Counted from the stretch's first letter, positions 6,664-15,449 are shown. The stretch: DNA of 33,433 nt from Candidatus Bathyarchaeia archaeon (GCA_030019335.1 JASEET010000011.1:1-33433), one strand, 5' to 3'. Numbers and translations are program-made. Notes: generated from the sequence alone by a model not told the origin.

Positions 6664-8049
6664 GTGGGAAGTTGGGAAAATTTGAAGTCAAAATTATTTG
6701 GCAGTTCTGGAGTGCGCGGTTTAGTTAATGTTGATTTGACGCCGATTTTGGCGACTAAGATAGGTTTGGCTGTTTTCACATTTTCTGAAGCGAAAAAGAT
6801 ACTTGTAGCTCGGGATACAAGAGTTTCTGGTTTGATGCTTGAGAATGCGTTAGTTTCTGGTCTTTTGGCTGGAGGAGCAAATGTTAACTGCTTGGGTGTT
6901 GTGCCGACTCCTGTGTTGGCGTATTTGACGAAGAAACTGAACGCTGATGCTGGTGTGATGATTACAGCTTCGCATAACCCGCCCCAATATAATGGCATAA
7001 AAATTTTCAACAGCGACAGCATGGCTTACGGTGAAGAAAGCCGAAACAACATTGAAAGAATTATGAAGCGTGAAAATTTTAGGTTGGCGAATTGGCGGAA
7101 TGTCGGTGAAGCTCTGTTTATTGATGAAAGCCACCTCTATGTTGAAATGGTACAGAAGATTGTGAAATTGAATAAGAAATGGCATGTCATAGTAGACCCT
7201 GGATGCGGAGCAACCTACAACATTGCACCATTGATTTTTAAAAGCTTAGGATGCAAAGTAACAGCCATAAATGCACAGCCTGACGGATTCTTTCCCAGTA
7301 GAAGCCCGGAGCCAAACGCTGAAACTCTAAAGCCTCTGGCTAAAATCGTTCAAGAGTTAGGTGCGGATGTAGGAGTAGCCTACGACGGTGACGGTGACAG
7401 AGTGGCTTTCACTGGTGAGAAAGGCGATTTTGCAGACTTTGACCGTGTTTTAGCGGCGTACGCTGCTTATGTCGCAAAGAAAAAGCATGGTGGAACCGTA
7501 GTGACGAATGTTGAGGCGTCCATGTGTGTTGAAAAAATGGTGGAAAAGCATGGTGGAAAAGTCATCAGAACAAAGGTTGGTGATGTTTACGTTGCGGAAG
7601 CAATAAAACAGTTTAACGCCGTCTTCGGTGGAGAACCTTGTGGAGCATGGATACACCCGCAATTTCATTACTGTCCAGACGGAATATTTTCATCAGCGTT
7701 GCTTCTGAAAGCCTTAGAAGATGAAAATAAAAGATTGTCAGAATTCATCTCTGAAACACTGCAGTATCAGACCATCAGAGAAAATATTGTGTGTAAAAAT
7801 GAAATAAAATACGGAGTTGTGAAAAAAGTCGGGGAAGGTTTAAAATCTGTTTTTCCAGAGTATAGGCAGCTTTTAACAGTTGACGGTTTTCGCTTAACCC
7901 TTGAAGAGGGATGGATTTTAGTAAGGGCGTCTGGAACGGAACCTCTTATACGGTTAACCGTGGAGGGTGAATCATTAAAAGCAACTAAAGAGATAATGGG
8001 AAAAGCTGTGGTGCTTGTTAAAAAAGTTGTGGAGGAAATGGAGAAATGA
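6664..8049 (+). CDS. glmM: Phosphoglucosamine mutase / phosphomannomutase family
   Basis: A 461-residue alpha-D-phosphohexomutase of normal length. The phosphoserine loop is TASHNPPQYNG (S103), the metal loop is YDGDGDR (D241, D243, D245), the sugar-binding loop is GGEPCGAW and the C-terminal phosphate-binding loop is RASGTEPLIR. It interconverts glucosamine-6-P and glucosamine-1-P (or mannose/glucose equivalents). The GlmM assignment rests on the 4-base overlap (ATGA) with a GlmU-like gene, the next step to UDP-GlcNAc. The start is GTG 6664. The overlapping ATG at 6662 runs into a stop, and the conserved LFGSSGVRG begins only about ten residues in. Confidence 0.88.
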   Translation: MGSWENLKSKLFGSSGVRGLVNVDLTPILATKIGLAVFTFSEAKKILVARDTRVSGLMLENALVSGLLAGGANVNCLGVVPTPVLAYLTKKLNADAGVMITASHNPPQYNGIKIFNSDSMAYGEESRNNIERIMKRENFRLANWRNVGEALFIDESHLYVEMVQKIVKLNKKWHVIVDPGCGATYNIAPLIFKSLGCKVTAINAQPDGFFPSRSPEPNAETLKPLAKIVQELGADVGVAYDGDGDRVAFTGEKGDFADFDRVLAAYAAYVAKKKHGGTVVTNVEASMCVEKMVEKHGGKVIRTKVGDVYVAEAIKQFNAVFGGEPCGAWIHPQFHYCPDGIFSSALLLKALEDENKRLSEFISETLQYQTIRENIVCKNEIKYGVVKKVGEGLKSVFPEYRQLLTVDGFRLTLEEGWILVRASGTEPLIRLTVEGESLKATKEIMGKAVVLVKKVVEEMEK

Positions 8050-9326
8050 AGGCTGTGATTTTGGCTGCTGGAGAAGGTGTGAGACTTCAGCCAATCACGT
8101 TAACCAGACCGAAGCACTTGATTAAGGTTGGTGGAAAACCGATACTTGAACGCTGTTTAAATACGCTTAAAACTTCGGGGGTAAATGAAGCAGTAATAGT
8201 TGTTTATTATATGGCAGATGTAATCCGCGAATATTTTGATGATGGAGAAAAGTTTGGATTAAAAATTGAGTATGTGGAGCAGAAAGCAGTGCTTGGAACG
8301 GGTAACGCGGTAGGTGTTGTAGAACCGTATGTGAAGGATGATTTCTTGCTGGTTTATGGTGATTTGTTGTTCACAGCAGAGGCTTTGAAAAAAGTTATCG
8401 GTTTACATAGAAAAGAAAAACCTGCTACAACCATGGCTGTTGTCCCTGTTGAAAAGCCTGAAGATTATGGAATAGTAGAGTTTGAAGATGAGAAGCATGT
8501 AAAGCGTATAATTGAGAAACCAAGCCGTAAAGAAGCACCTACAAACTTGGCGAACGCGGGTGTATACGTTTTTTCAACAGAAATTTTCGAGAAAATAAAA
8601 GAGACGTCAGCCTCAGCCAGAGGCGAATGGGAAATTACAGATGCAATTTCGTTATTGTTAAAAGAGAAAAAGCCAGTTTTAGCAGTTAAGATTTCGACGG
8701 AAGATTGGTTTGACATTGGAAGACCTTGGGATTTGCTTGAGGCAAACCGTTGGATGCTGATGAAAATGGAACATAAAGTGTATGGGCGTGTGGAAAATGG
8801 TGCACACTTGATTGGTCCGGTAACAGTCGCGGAAACCGCATGCATACGCTCTGGAGCGTATATTGAAGGACCCACATTCATAGATGAGGAAAGCGACATA
8901 GGACCGAACTGTTATATTCGTCCATGCACAAGCATAGGCAAAAAAGTGCGGATAGGCAACGCTTGCGAAATAAAAAACAGCATAATCATGGATAACGTGC
9001 ACATTGGTCATTTATCTTACGTAGGCGACAGCGTAATAGGCGAAAACTGCAACCTAGGTGCAGGAACAATAACCGCTAACTACCGACTTGACGCGGGAAC
9101 AATAAAGATGATGGTGAAAGACAAGGTCGTAGATAGTGGAAGAACAAAGCTTGGAGCAGTCTTAGGCGATGATGTGAAGGCTGGGATAAATGCGCTTTTC
9201 ATGCCCGGTGTCAAAGTAGGAAATAGCAGCTGGATTGGACCTAATGTTGTTGTTTACCGTGATTTGCCAGCCAACACCATGGTGTCGCTAAAGCAAGACC
9301 TTGAGGAAAGAAGGCTAAATTCTTAA
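8046..9326 (+). CDS. glmU: Bifunctional sugar-1-phosphate nucleotidylyltransferase/acetyltransferase (GlmU-like)
   Basis: A 426-residue two-domain enzyme. The N-terminal nucleotidyltransferase has the LAAGEGVRLQPITLTRPKHLIKVGGKPI signature (residues 5-32) and a YGDLL metal site. The C-terminal part (about 250-410) is a left-handed beta helix with hexapeptide repeats such as IGPNCYI, IGENCNL and IGPNVVV. This is the archaeal type shown in Sulfurisphaera/Methanocaldococcus relatives to make UDP-GlcNAc by acetylating GlcN-1-P and then transferring UMP; sugar specificity is inferred. Its ATG lies inside the end of glmM, so the two are translated together. UDP-GlcNAc would feed N-glycans such as those expected on the surface pilin. 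Confidence 0.85.
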   Translation: MKAVILAAGEGVRLQPITLTRPKHLIKVGGKPILERCLNTLKTSGVNEAVIVVYYMADVIREYFDDGEKFGLKIEYVEQKAVLGTGNAVGVVEPYVKDDFLLVYGDLLFTAEALKKVIGLHRKEKPATTMAVVPVEKPEDYGIVEFEDEKHVKRIIEKPSRKEAPTNLANAGVYVFSTEIFEKIKETSASARGEWEITDAISLLLKEKKPVLAVKISTEDWFDIGRPWDLLEANRWMLMKMEHKVYGRVENGAHLIGPVTVAETACIRSGAYIEGPTFIDEESDIGPNCYIRPCTSIGKKVRIGNACEIKNSIIMDNVHIGHLSYVGDSVIGENCNLGAGTITANYRLDAGTIKMMVKDKVVDSGRTKLGAVLGDDVKAGINALFMPGVKVGNSSWIGPNVVVYRDLPANTMVSLKQDLEERRLNS

Positions 9327-9540
9327 TAGTCAAGTGCGATGATTGTGCGTGCAAGCTTTGAGACCCCCTCTATTTGGCTCCAAATATCGCTGAATCTCTA
9401 TTTCGTGGCTTTTTCCCTATGGATTGTATTTTGCTTTCCTCTTATACATTAGAATCAAAATTTTAACTTTAGGCTTTGAACCATGTTGTTCGATGAAAAT
9501 CTTGTTTAGTGGAATAAATCTTCTTTTGGCTAGTTAAAAT

Positions 9541-9569
9541 CCTAAATACATGTTTTCACATGTTTTAGG
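9541..9569 (+). promoter_or_regulatory. Inverted repeat just upstream of the Sm-like gene
   Basis: CCTAAATACATG and CATGTTTTAGG face each other across six bases (TTTTCA), forming an 11-bp stem with one bulged T. It ends 7 bases before the GGAGGT ribosome binding site at 9577-9582. It could be a hairpin in the leader or a DNA operator overlapping the promoter. Confidence 0.4.
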
Positions 9570-9589
9570 TGGTAATGGAGGTTTAGAAG

Positions 9590-10012
9590 TTGTCAATAGC
9601 GCAGAGAAAGTTTTTCACAGAAGTGGCGGCATTGGTGGATAAAAGTGTGATTGTTGCAACTACAACCGAAAAAACGTACAGTGGAATGTTAATCGGCATT
9701 AACCCTGATACTTTAAGCCTATGCCTGGCGGAGGCAAAGGATGAGAAAGGAAGAACATTGCATAGAGTTTTTCTTAACGGAAATGTTGTGGCTCAAATAT
9801 TGAGTGTGGAGAAACCGTTCGACTTGAAAGCTTTGGCAGAACGTCTTGAAAAAGTGTTTCCAACAATGGTTAGACTTTACGAGGATAAAGGGTTCATATG
9901 GGTTATGGATAGAGTTAAACTCACGGAAAAGGGCGTGGTGGAAGGTTCAGGTCCGGCTGCTGACCGTGTGCAAAAAGTTTACGACCAATTTATCAGCGAA
10001 ATAAAAGGTTAA
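9590..10012 (+). CDS. Sm-like RNA-binding protein with C-terminal domain (SmAP3-type)
   Basis: A 140-residue protein. Residues 1-75 form an Sm fold: VDKSVIVATTTEKTYSGMLIGINPDTLSLCLAEA is Sm1, and FLNGNVVAQILSVE is Sm2. The remaining 65 residues form a separate alpha/beta domain (KALAERLEKVFPTMVRLYEDKGFIWVMDRVKLTEKGVVEG). This two-domain plan matches archaeal SmAP3. Sm-like proteins form rings that bind U-rich RNA in RNA turnover or chaperoning. The start is TTG 9590 with a perfect GGAGGT 7 bases upstream; no ATG exists nearby. An inverted repeat sits between promoter and ribosome binding site. The end overlaps the convergent PAC2 gene by 4 bases. Confidence 0.82.
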   Translation: MSIAQRKFFTEVAALVDKSVIVATTTEKTYSGMLIGINPDTLSLCLAEAKDEKGRTLHRVFLNGNVVAQILSVEKPFDLKALAERLEKVFPTMVRLYEDKGFIWVMDRVKLTEKGVVEGSGPAADRVQKVYDQFISEIKG

Positions 10013-10761
10013 ATGAACCAGCGAAGCTGAGATTCCTCTTTCTTCTTTTCTTCTGTACCGCTTCTAACTAAACCGAAGGATTCCAGTATTTTCGTGGTTT
10101 TTTCAGCGGCAACATCCAACTTTGACAAATCAATTTTTAAGTTCAAAAATTTGTTTAAAGCCGATAAGGCTTGACGTGAAGCATTTGCATCCGGATATGT
10201 GCCTAGAGTCTCTACTAGAAGCGAAAATCCGTTAAACCCTCTAAGTTTGCCGAGTCCTATTAGAAGACCGGCGATGCCGAATATTTGTCCAACCATTTTT
10301 TTTGCTCCGAGATTTAGGGCTTCCTTTAATGTTTCAGGGTCTGATGCCGCGCAGTAAATTTCTGGGGTTTTCTTTCTTTCTTCTTGTTTAAACCCGCCCA
10401 ATGTAATTATGTAATGACAACCTAGCTCTTCAGCTATGTCCAAAACACGTCCACAAAGCTCATACTGTCCAAAAGTTGTTAAAGCCTGAGTGTTGCCATA
10501 CCATAAGATTAAGTCGCGACCACCATCACGGCTTTTATAATAATAAAGCTCGTTTATCGGAGAACGTGTACCTCCGGTTTCGGTTGTCACTGCTAAATCT
10601 TGAAAAGATGAAGAACATATTTGAGCGAAAAGCTTGGCTTCCAATTCATGGATTAAGTGTAAAGTTGCAATGTTGGCTACAAACCCTATGCCTGGCAACC
10701 CCTCAATCAAGACAGGATTATTTAGGCTTGGTTTCTCATGAATTTGAATCACACAAACCAT
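10009..10761 (-). CDS. PAC2-family proteasome-assembly-chaperone-like protein
   Basis: A 250-residue PAC2/COG2047 protein of usual length, recognised by PVLIEGLPGIGFVANIATLHLI at the N-terminus, LGGFKQEERKKTPEIYCAASD in the middle, and IFGIAGLLIGLGKLRGFNGFSLLVETLGTYPDANAS. Archaeal PAC2 proteins include PbaA and PbaB, which bind proteasome alpha subunits. The extreme C-terminus is LRWFI: hydrophobic-aromatic-any residue, close to the HbYX tail through which proteasome activators dock (Phe here in place of Tyr). AAGGAGGTC lies 6 bases upstream of ATG 10761, a strong ribosome binding site. It is monocistronic, with the nuclease-like gene diverging on the other strand. Confidence 0.85.
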   Translation of the reverse strand: MVCVIQIHEKPSLNNPVLIEGLPGIGFVANIATLHLIHELEAKLFAQICSSSFQDLAVTTETGGTRSPINELYYYKSRDGGRDLILWYGNTQALTTFGQYELCGRVLDIAEELGCHYIITLGGFKQEERKKTPEIYCAASDPETLKEALNLGAKKMVGQIFGIAGLLIGLGKLRGFNGFSLLVETLGTYPDANASRQALSALNKFLNLKIDLSKLDVAAEKTTKILESFGLVRSGTEEKKKEESQLRWFI

Positions 10762-10878
10762 GCTTTGACCTCCTTATGATAGACAGGTAGGTAGAAAGGA
10801 AAATAACGATATAAGCGTGCTTATTTGTGGAAGAAATAAATAGTTAGAAATCTGTCTTCAATTATTGGAGAGAACTGC

Positions 10879-11877
10879 ATGACAAAAAACATATTCTTTG
10901 TTGTACATGATGAAGAATCTTACGAGAAGCATCCAGATTTAATAGGTTTCTACGTTAAAACTGATTTAGACGGCAAACCTATGAGAAATGCGAGGGGCGA
11001 ACTAATCCCCGAACACCCAACTGTTAACGAAATTAGACCAAAAGATAGAGTGATCTGCTATACACGAGGGGATTATCTTATAAGAGGCATATTTGAGGTC
11101 ACTGAAAAATTAAAAGAGGGAGATGCTCGTAGGGCTAAGGATTGGACGCGTGGACTCGTTCAGTTTGTGATCGAACTAATCTTGAAGCCAAGAGGCGATG
11201 TTGACTTTAGAAATATAATTTTCTCTGGAAAAGATAGTCTTGAAATGTTTGGGCACCTAGATAATTTGAAGAAACAATGGGGAATGTCAATAGGCGGAAG
11301 AAATTATATAAGAAAAATTAGTTTGCATGATTTTGAAATTATAGAAAAGGCTTTACGCCATACCTTAAAACTTGAAGCCAAAGAAGAAGAGGGGGAGATG
11401 CCTAAGTTCCCACGAGTGCATCTTGCAACTCAATTTAAACTTGTAAAAATATTGAAAAGTTACAGGCTCAAGGTTCATGTGGCGAGAAACAATAAAGTAA
11501 AGATGTCAGAGAAAGGTGAGGATGTTCTTGAAAGTATTCCCGAGTTTCATAATGAGCACATTTGTGACATTGCTTCAAGAATTGATTGCGTTGCTTTTTC
11601 AGAGAGCAACGTGCCGAGAATTTTGATTGAAGTAGTTGATACTCCGGCAACTCTAACAGAATCCCTCTACAGACTGAATGAAGTCGCTCTAGTGTATCCC
11701 AGGTCAGAGGAACAGAGATTCTACATAGTTGGTCCCGAAATCTTAAGAAATAACTTCAATGAAAAAATTGAGTCTCTAACCTTCAAGTCTCTAAAAGACG
11801 TAAATTGTATGTTCAAACCATATCAAGAAGTTAACGAACTTTTCATGGAATCTCAAAAGAAAAAACCAAAGCTTTGA
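10879..11877 (+). CDS. EVE/PUA-like domain fused to PD-(D/E)XK nuclease-like domain
   Basis: A 332-residue two-part protein. Residues 1-160 look like an EVE/PUA-type reader: IRPKDRVICYTRGDYLIRGIFEVTE, then a strand and loop region and KISLHDFEIIEKAL, the usual 'GD-x-V-x-x-Y-x-x-G-(x)n-GIFEV' layout. Residues 180-310 fit a restriction-endonuclease-like fold: a helix followed by YRLKVHVARNN, IDCVAF (D236), RILIEVVDT (E251), a YRLNEV helix and FYIVGPE. The lysine of the ExK motif is not obvious (E251-V-V), so activity is uncertain. EVE domains read modified bases, so a role in restricting modified DNA is an inference. GGAGAG precedes ATG 10879, and tgtA starts about 20 bases after the stop. Confidence 0.6.
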   Translation: MTKNIFFVVHDEESYEKHPDLIGFYVKTDLDGKPMRNARGELIPEHPTVNEIRPKDRVICYTRGDYLIRGIFEVTEKLKEGDARRAKDWTRGLVQFVIELILKPRGDVDFRNIIFSGKDSLEMFGHLDNLKKQWGMSIGGRNYIRKISLHDFEIIEKALRHTLKLEAKEEEGEMPKFPRVHLATQFKLVKILKSYRLKVHVARNNKVKMSEKGEDVLESIPEFHNEHICDIASRIDCVAFSESNVPRILIEVVDTPATLTESLYRLNEVALVYPRSEEQRFYIVGPEILRNNFNEKIESLTFKSLKDVNCMFKPYQEVNELFMESQKKKPKL

Positions 11878-11897
11878 TCGTTTAATTGGGCTTAATG

Positions 11898-13523
11898 ATG
11901 ACTTTTGAAATAAAAGAGAGAGATTTGCTTGCGAGAATTGGGAGACTAAAAACTAAACGTGGGGCAATTGAGACTCCTCTTCTCTTTCCAGTTATAAACC
12001 CGTCTATACAGCCTATTTCTCCTAGAAGGATTCGTGAGGTTTTTGGTTATGAGGCTCTAATTACTAACGCATACATATTGAAGAAGCGTTTTCAGAATGA
12101 GCCAATAGAAGAGGGCTTACACAAGTTTTTGGACTTCAACGGAGTCATAATGACCGATTCAGGCGCATACCAAATCCTCGTTTATGGAGACATAGAAACA
12201 ACCCCACAAGAAATTATAGAGTATCAAGAGCAGATAGACACGGACATAGCCACAATTCTGGATTGGCCAACAGGCTGGAAAGTCACAAGAAAACACGCAG
12301 AACAAACAGTAAATGAAACATTAAAGAGAGCCAAACAACTCTTCAAGACAAAAACTCGCGAGGACATCCTCTGGGTAGGGCCAGTTCAGGGAGGCAGATA
12401 CCTAGACCTTGTAGCCAAATCCGCCACTGAAATGGGAAAACTGCCGTTTCAAATATACGCGTTGGGAAGCCCAACCGAGGTTATGCAAAGTTACCGGTTT
12501 GATGTTTTAGTTGACATGATTATGACTGCTAAAATGAATCTGCCCGTTGAAAAGCCTCTCCATCTTTTCGGAGCAGGACACCCCTTCATGTTTTCTTTGG
12601 CTGTGGCGCTTGGATGCGATATTTTCGATTCTGCAGCCTACGCCATATACGCTAGAGAAAACCGTTACATGACGGAATATGGCACGTCAAGATTGAATGA
12701 ACTTGAGTATTTCCAATGCACATGCCCAAAATGCTCAAAAACAACTCCAAAAGAAGTTTTAGAGATGCCTCAAAAAGAAAGAGAAGTCTTTCTTGCTGAA
12801 CATAACCTTTACGTGTGCATTTCCGAGTTAAGACGCATAGAACAAGCCATAAAAGACGGCAGACTATGGGAATATTTAGAATTGAGGGCACATGGGCATC
12901 CAGCTTTACTTCAAGCTCTAAAAAAGTTGAAGAAGCACGAAGATTTCGTTGAAAAACACAGTCCAGCGGTAAAAAAGAGCGGTTTGTTCTTCTTTAATTC
13001 CATTGGGCTTATTCGACCAGAAGTTGTCCGACACAGAAAGAGATTGATGGAAAGGTATTCCCCTCCAAAGGAAGCGAAAATTCTTTTGCTTATACCTCAA
13101 ACTCGAATGAAACCATTTCACAAGTCAAAGGAACTCAAAGAAACTGCGAAACTGCTTCAACACATACTTAAGGAACGTTTAAACGAGGTTCAAACATGTT
13201 TTTATGCGGCTCCGTTTGGCGTAATTCCAATAGAGCTTGACGAGGTTTATCCCCTTTCTCAACATGAAACCGTTCTCCCACTTGATAAAGAAACAGTGGA
13301 ATACGTGGCAAATCAAGCAGCGAACTACATTAACCACACGAACTACGAAGTGGTTGTGCTACTTCATAACCCAGAAAATTGGAATGAATCCGTTCTGAAA
13401 ATGTGCAGAAAAACTTGCTTGAGAAAAAACATCAAATTTAAATACCTCAACATCAAAGAAAAGCGGAGCAAAACTATGTCAACACGATTAGAGAAAATTT
13501 TCCGAGAAAAGTTGAGCGAGTAA
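11898..13523 (+). CDS. tgtA: Archaeosine tRNA-guanine transglycosylase
   Basis: A 541-residue archaeal TGT, which exchanges guanine-15 of tRNA for preQ0 in archaeosine synthesis. The catalytic domain has MTDSGAYQ (D87), GPVQGGRYLDL, ALGSPTEVMQ and CDIFDSAAY with the second aspartate. The zinc site is CTCPKC (C274, C276, C279) with a histidine about 20 residues on. A C-terminal DUF5591-like domain (about 375-500, PKEAKILLLIPQTRMKPF) follows. The PUA domain that ends many archaeal TGTs is missing, so it may be carried by another protein. ATG 11898 is chosen over ATG 11895 and TTG 11886 because the family starts at MTFEI. The PHP gene begins 2 bases after the stop. Confidence 0.88.
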   Translation: MTFEIKERDLLARIGRLKTKRGAIETPLLFPVINPSIQPISPRRIREVFGYEALITNAYILKKRFQNEPIEEGLHKFLDFNGVIMTDSGAYQILVYGDIETTPQEIIEYQEQIDTDIATILDWPTGWKVTRKHAEQTVNETLKRAKQLFKTKTREDILWVGPVQGGRYLDLVAKSATEMGKLPFQIYALGSPTEVMQSYRFDVLVDMIMTAKMNLPVEKPLHLFGAGHPFMFSLAVALGCDIFDSAAYAIYARENRYMTEYGTSRLNELEYFQCTCPKCSKTTPKEVLEMPQKEREVFLAEHNLYVCISELRRIEQAIKDGRLWEYLELRAHGHPALLQALKKLKKHEDFVEKHSPAVKKSGLFFFNSIGLIRPEVVRHRKRLMERYSPPKEAKILLLIPQTRMKPFHKSKELKETAKLLQHILKERLNEVQTCFYAAPFGVIPIELDEVYPLSQHETVLPLDKETVEYVANQAANYINHTNYEVVVLLHNPENWNESVLKMCRKTCLRKNIKFKYLNIKEKRSKTMSTRLEKIFREKLSE

Positions 13524-13525
13524 CC

Positions 13526-14131
13526 TTGATTAAAGCTGATTTGCACACCCACACAATCTATTCATTCGATGCCTCAATCCACCCAAAAACCATAGTAGAC
13601 CAGCTCTATGCACACCCCTCCATCAAAGCCGTAGCCATCACAGACCACAACACAATTGAGGGCTACTACAAAGTGCGCAAATTAGCCTCCGCATACCAAG
13701 ACATTCTAATAATTCCGGGAGTTGAAGTAAGTGCAGTTGAAGGTGACTTAACAGTCTTAGGTGTTGCAGAATTGCCACCCAAACCTTGGACTGTAGAAAA
13801 CGTAGTTGACTTTACAAAGGAAAGAGGCGGCTTAGTCGTCGTTGCCCATCCCTACAGAGCGTACGGGTTAGGTGACTTGGCGAAAAATTATGATTTTGAT
13901 GCAATAGAAGTTTTGAATGGCATTTCGGCGCCTCACGTTAATAAAATGGCGGAAAACTTAGCCAAAGCTATGGGTTTGCCGGGTGTTGCTGGTAGTGACG
14001 CCCACCGTGTGCATGAATTATGGACTGTTTATACAGAGGTTCAAGCTTCCTCAGATGCCGATGAAATCTTGAAGGCTATCAAGAAAGGGTTGGTTAGGGT
14101 TGCTTCAACAAGAAAGTCAATACATTTTTAA
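13526..14131 (+). CDS. PHP-domain metal-dependent phosphoesterase
   Basis: A 201-residue stand-alone PHP protein with all metal-binding motifs: ADLHTHT (D5, H7, H9), AITDHNTIEG (D40, H41), GVEVS, VVVAHPYRAYGLGDL and GVAGSDAHR. Small PHP enzymes of this type act on phosphoester bonds of nucleotides, nucleic acid ends or 3',5'-bisnucleotides; the substrate is not known here. It starts at TTG 13526, two bases after the tgtA stop, so translation is probably coupled. It is followed at 42 bases by an RNA-cleaving beta-CASP enzyme, which makes a role in RNA or nucleotide metabolism likely, but this is inference from neighbourhood. Confidence 0.8.
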   Translation: MIKADLHTHTIYSFDASIHPKTIVDQLYAHPSIKAVAITDHNTIEGYYKVRKLASAYQDILIIPGVEVSAVEGDLTVLGVAELPPKPWTVENVVDFTKERGGLVVVAHPYRAYGLGDLAKNYDFDAIEVLNGISAPHVNKMAENLAKAMGLPGVAGSDAHRVHELWTVYTEVQASSDADEILKAIKKGLVRVASTRKSIHF

Positions 14132-14173
14132 AAGAGCGGAAAGCATGATTACTGCATTAGCGGATGTAAAGAA

Positions 14174-15439
14174 ATGAGTTCATTACAAATCAAATTTTTA
14201 GGTGGAACCCGTGAAGTCGGTAGAAATGCAATAGCCGTAAAAACCGAAAAAACACAAGTTTTGCTAGACTATGGAGTCATGCTAAACCACGAGCCAGGAT
14301 TTCCAATGCACATACCACCAAAAGACGTGGACGCAATAATTTTAACCCACAGCCACCTCGACCACTCAGGCGCAATCCCCATATTCTATATTCACGAAAA
14401 GAAACCGCTTTACACAAACAAATTGACCTCAGAACTAAATGAATTACTAATTTCAGACTTCATCCACCTTTCCAGCTATTACCTGCCATTTGAATATCTT
14501 GAACTAAAAACCATGATGAGAAACAGCAAGCACGTAGACTTCGGCGTCGAAGAAAAAATCGGAGACATCAAATTCCAGCTCTTCAACGCTGGACACATCC
14601 CTGGAAGCGCACAAATACTAATAGAGACTGAAGGAAAAAAACTGCTTTACACAGGCGACTTCAACACCGAGGACACAAGGCTTTTGAAAGGCGCAAAAAT
14701 GGAATACAATGACTTAGACGCTGTGATAATCGAAAGCACATACGCAGATGAGGAACACACAGAACGCTCAGAACTAGAGAAACAGTTCATAGCGGACGCC
14801 GCCGACATCATAGAGATGGGAGGCACCGTTCTTGTTCCAGCATTTGGGGTTGGGAGATCCCAAGAAATCGCATGCATCCTAGCTGCTCACAATTTTGAAT
14901 ATCCAGTCGCTATTGACGGTATGGTCCGTGGAGCAAATAGCATAATGATGAGACACGGTCAATTCCTGCGAGACCCAAAACTGCTTAATGATGCTTTACA
15001 TTCCGCTCATTGGATTGAAGGCTGGAGAGACCGAAGAAAAGCAGCTAAAAAACCTGGCGTTATCATTTCGACTGCAGGCATGCTTAAGGGCGGTCCATCC
15101 GTATTTTACATATCAAAGATTGGGAAAAAAGCGCGTAATGCCGTCTTTCTAGTCAGCTATCAGATTCCAGCCACGCCTGGGAGACAGTTACTTGACAAGG
15201 GTATATGTGTTATTGACGGAAAAATGCGAAAGATTAAGGCACGGGTTGGACACTTCGATTTTTCATCTCACTGCGGAGCAAACGAGCTTAAAGAATCCGT
15301 GAAAAAACTGGGTGGAAAACCAAAAGTTTATGTAGTTCACGGCGCGGAAGGAAACTGTGAACTTTTCGCAAAATGGATAAAGAATGAATTAGGTTTAGAA
15401 GCCACTGCCCCCAAGACCGGGGACGTAGTTAAAGTTTAA
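14174..15439 (+). CDS. Beta-CASP metallo-beta-lactamase ribonuclease (aCPSF2-type)
   Basis: A 421-residue MBL/beta-CASP RNase without the N-terminal KH domains of aCPSF1, so closest to aCPSF2. Metal ligands are in LTHSHLDHSG (H59, H61, D63, H64), NAGHIPGSAQ (H141) and YTGDFN (D162). The beta-CASP insert carries IIESTYAD (motif A), VPAFGVGRSQE and VISTAGMLKGGPS, and the C-terminal histidine motifs are FDFSSHCGA and VYVVHGAEGN. These enzymes cut RNA endo- and/or exonucleolytically in mRNA 3' end processing and decay. The start is ATG 14174, 42 bases after the PHP gene. The downstream amzA gene overlaps or abuts its stop, so the run is one transcription unit. Confidence 0.86.
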   Translation: MSSLQIKFLGGTREVGRNAIAVKTEKTQVLLDYGVMLNHEPGFPMHIPPKDVDAIILTHSHLDHSGAIPIFYIHEKKPLYTNKLTSELNELLISDFIHLSSYYLPFEYLELKTMMRNSKHVDFGVEEKIGDIKFQLFNAGHIPGSAQILIETEGKKLLYTGDFNTEDTRLLKGAKMEYNDLDAVIIESTYADEEHTERSELEKQFIADAADIIEMGGTVLVPAFGVGRSQEIACILAAHNFEYPVAIDGMVRGANSIMMRHGQFLRDPKLLNDALHSAHWIEGWRDRRKAAKKPGVIISTAGMLKGGPSVFYISKIGKKARNAVFLVSYQIPATPGRQLLDKGICVIDGKMRKIKARVGHFDFSSHCGANELKESVKKLGGKPKVYVVHGAEGNCELFAKWIKNELGLEATAPKTGDVVKV

Positions 15440-15449
15440 AGTGAAATGT

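Noticed and set aside
8465-9011. Long minus-strand frames inside glmU
   Set aside because: They are antisense shadows of a well-conserved enzyme on the plus strand.
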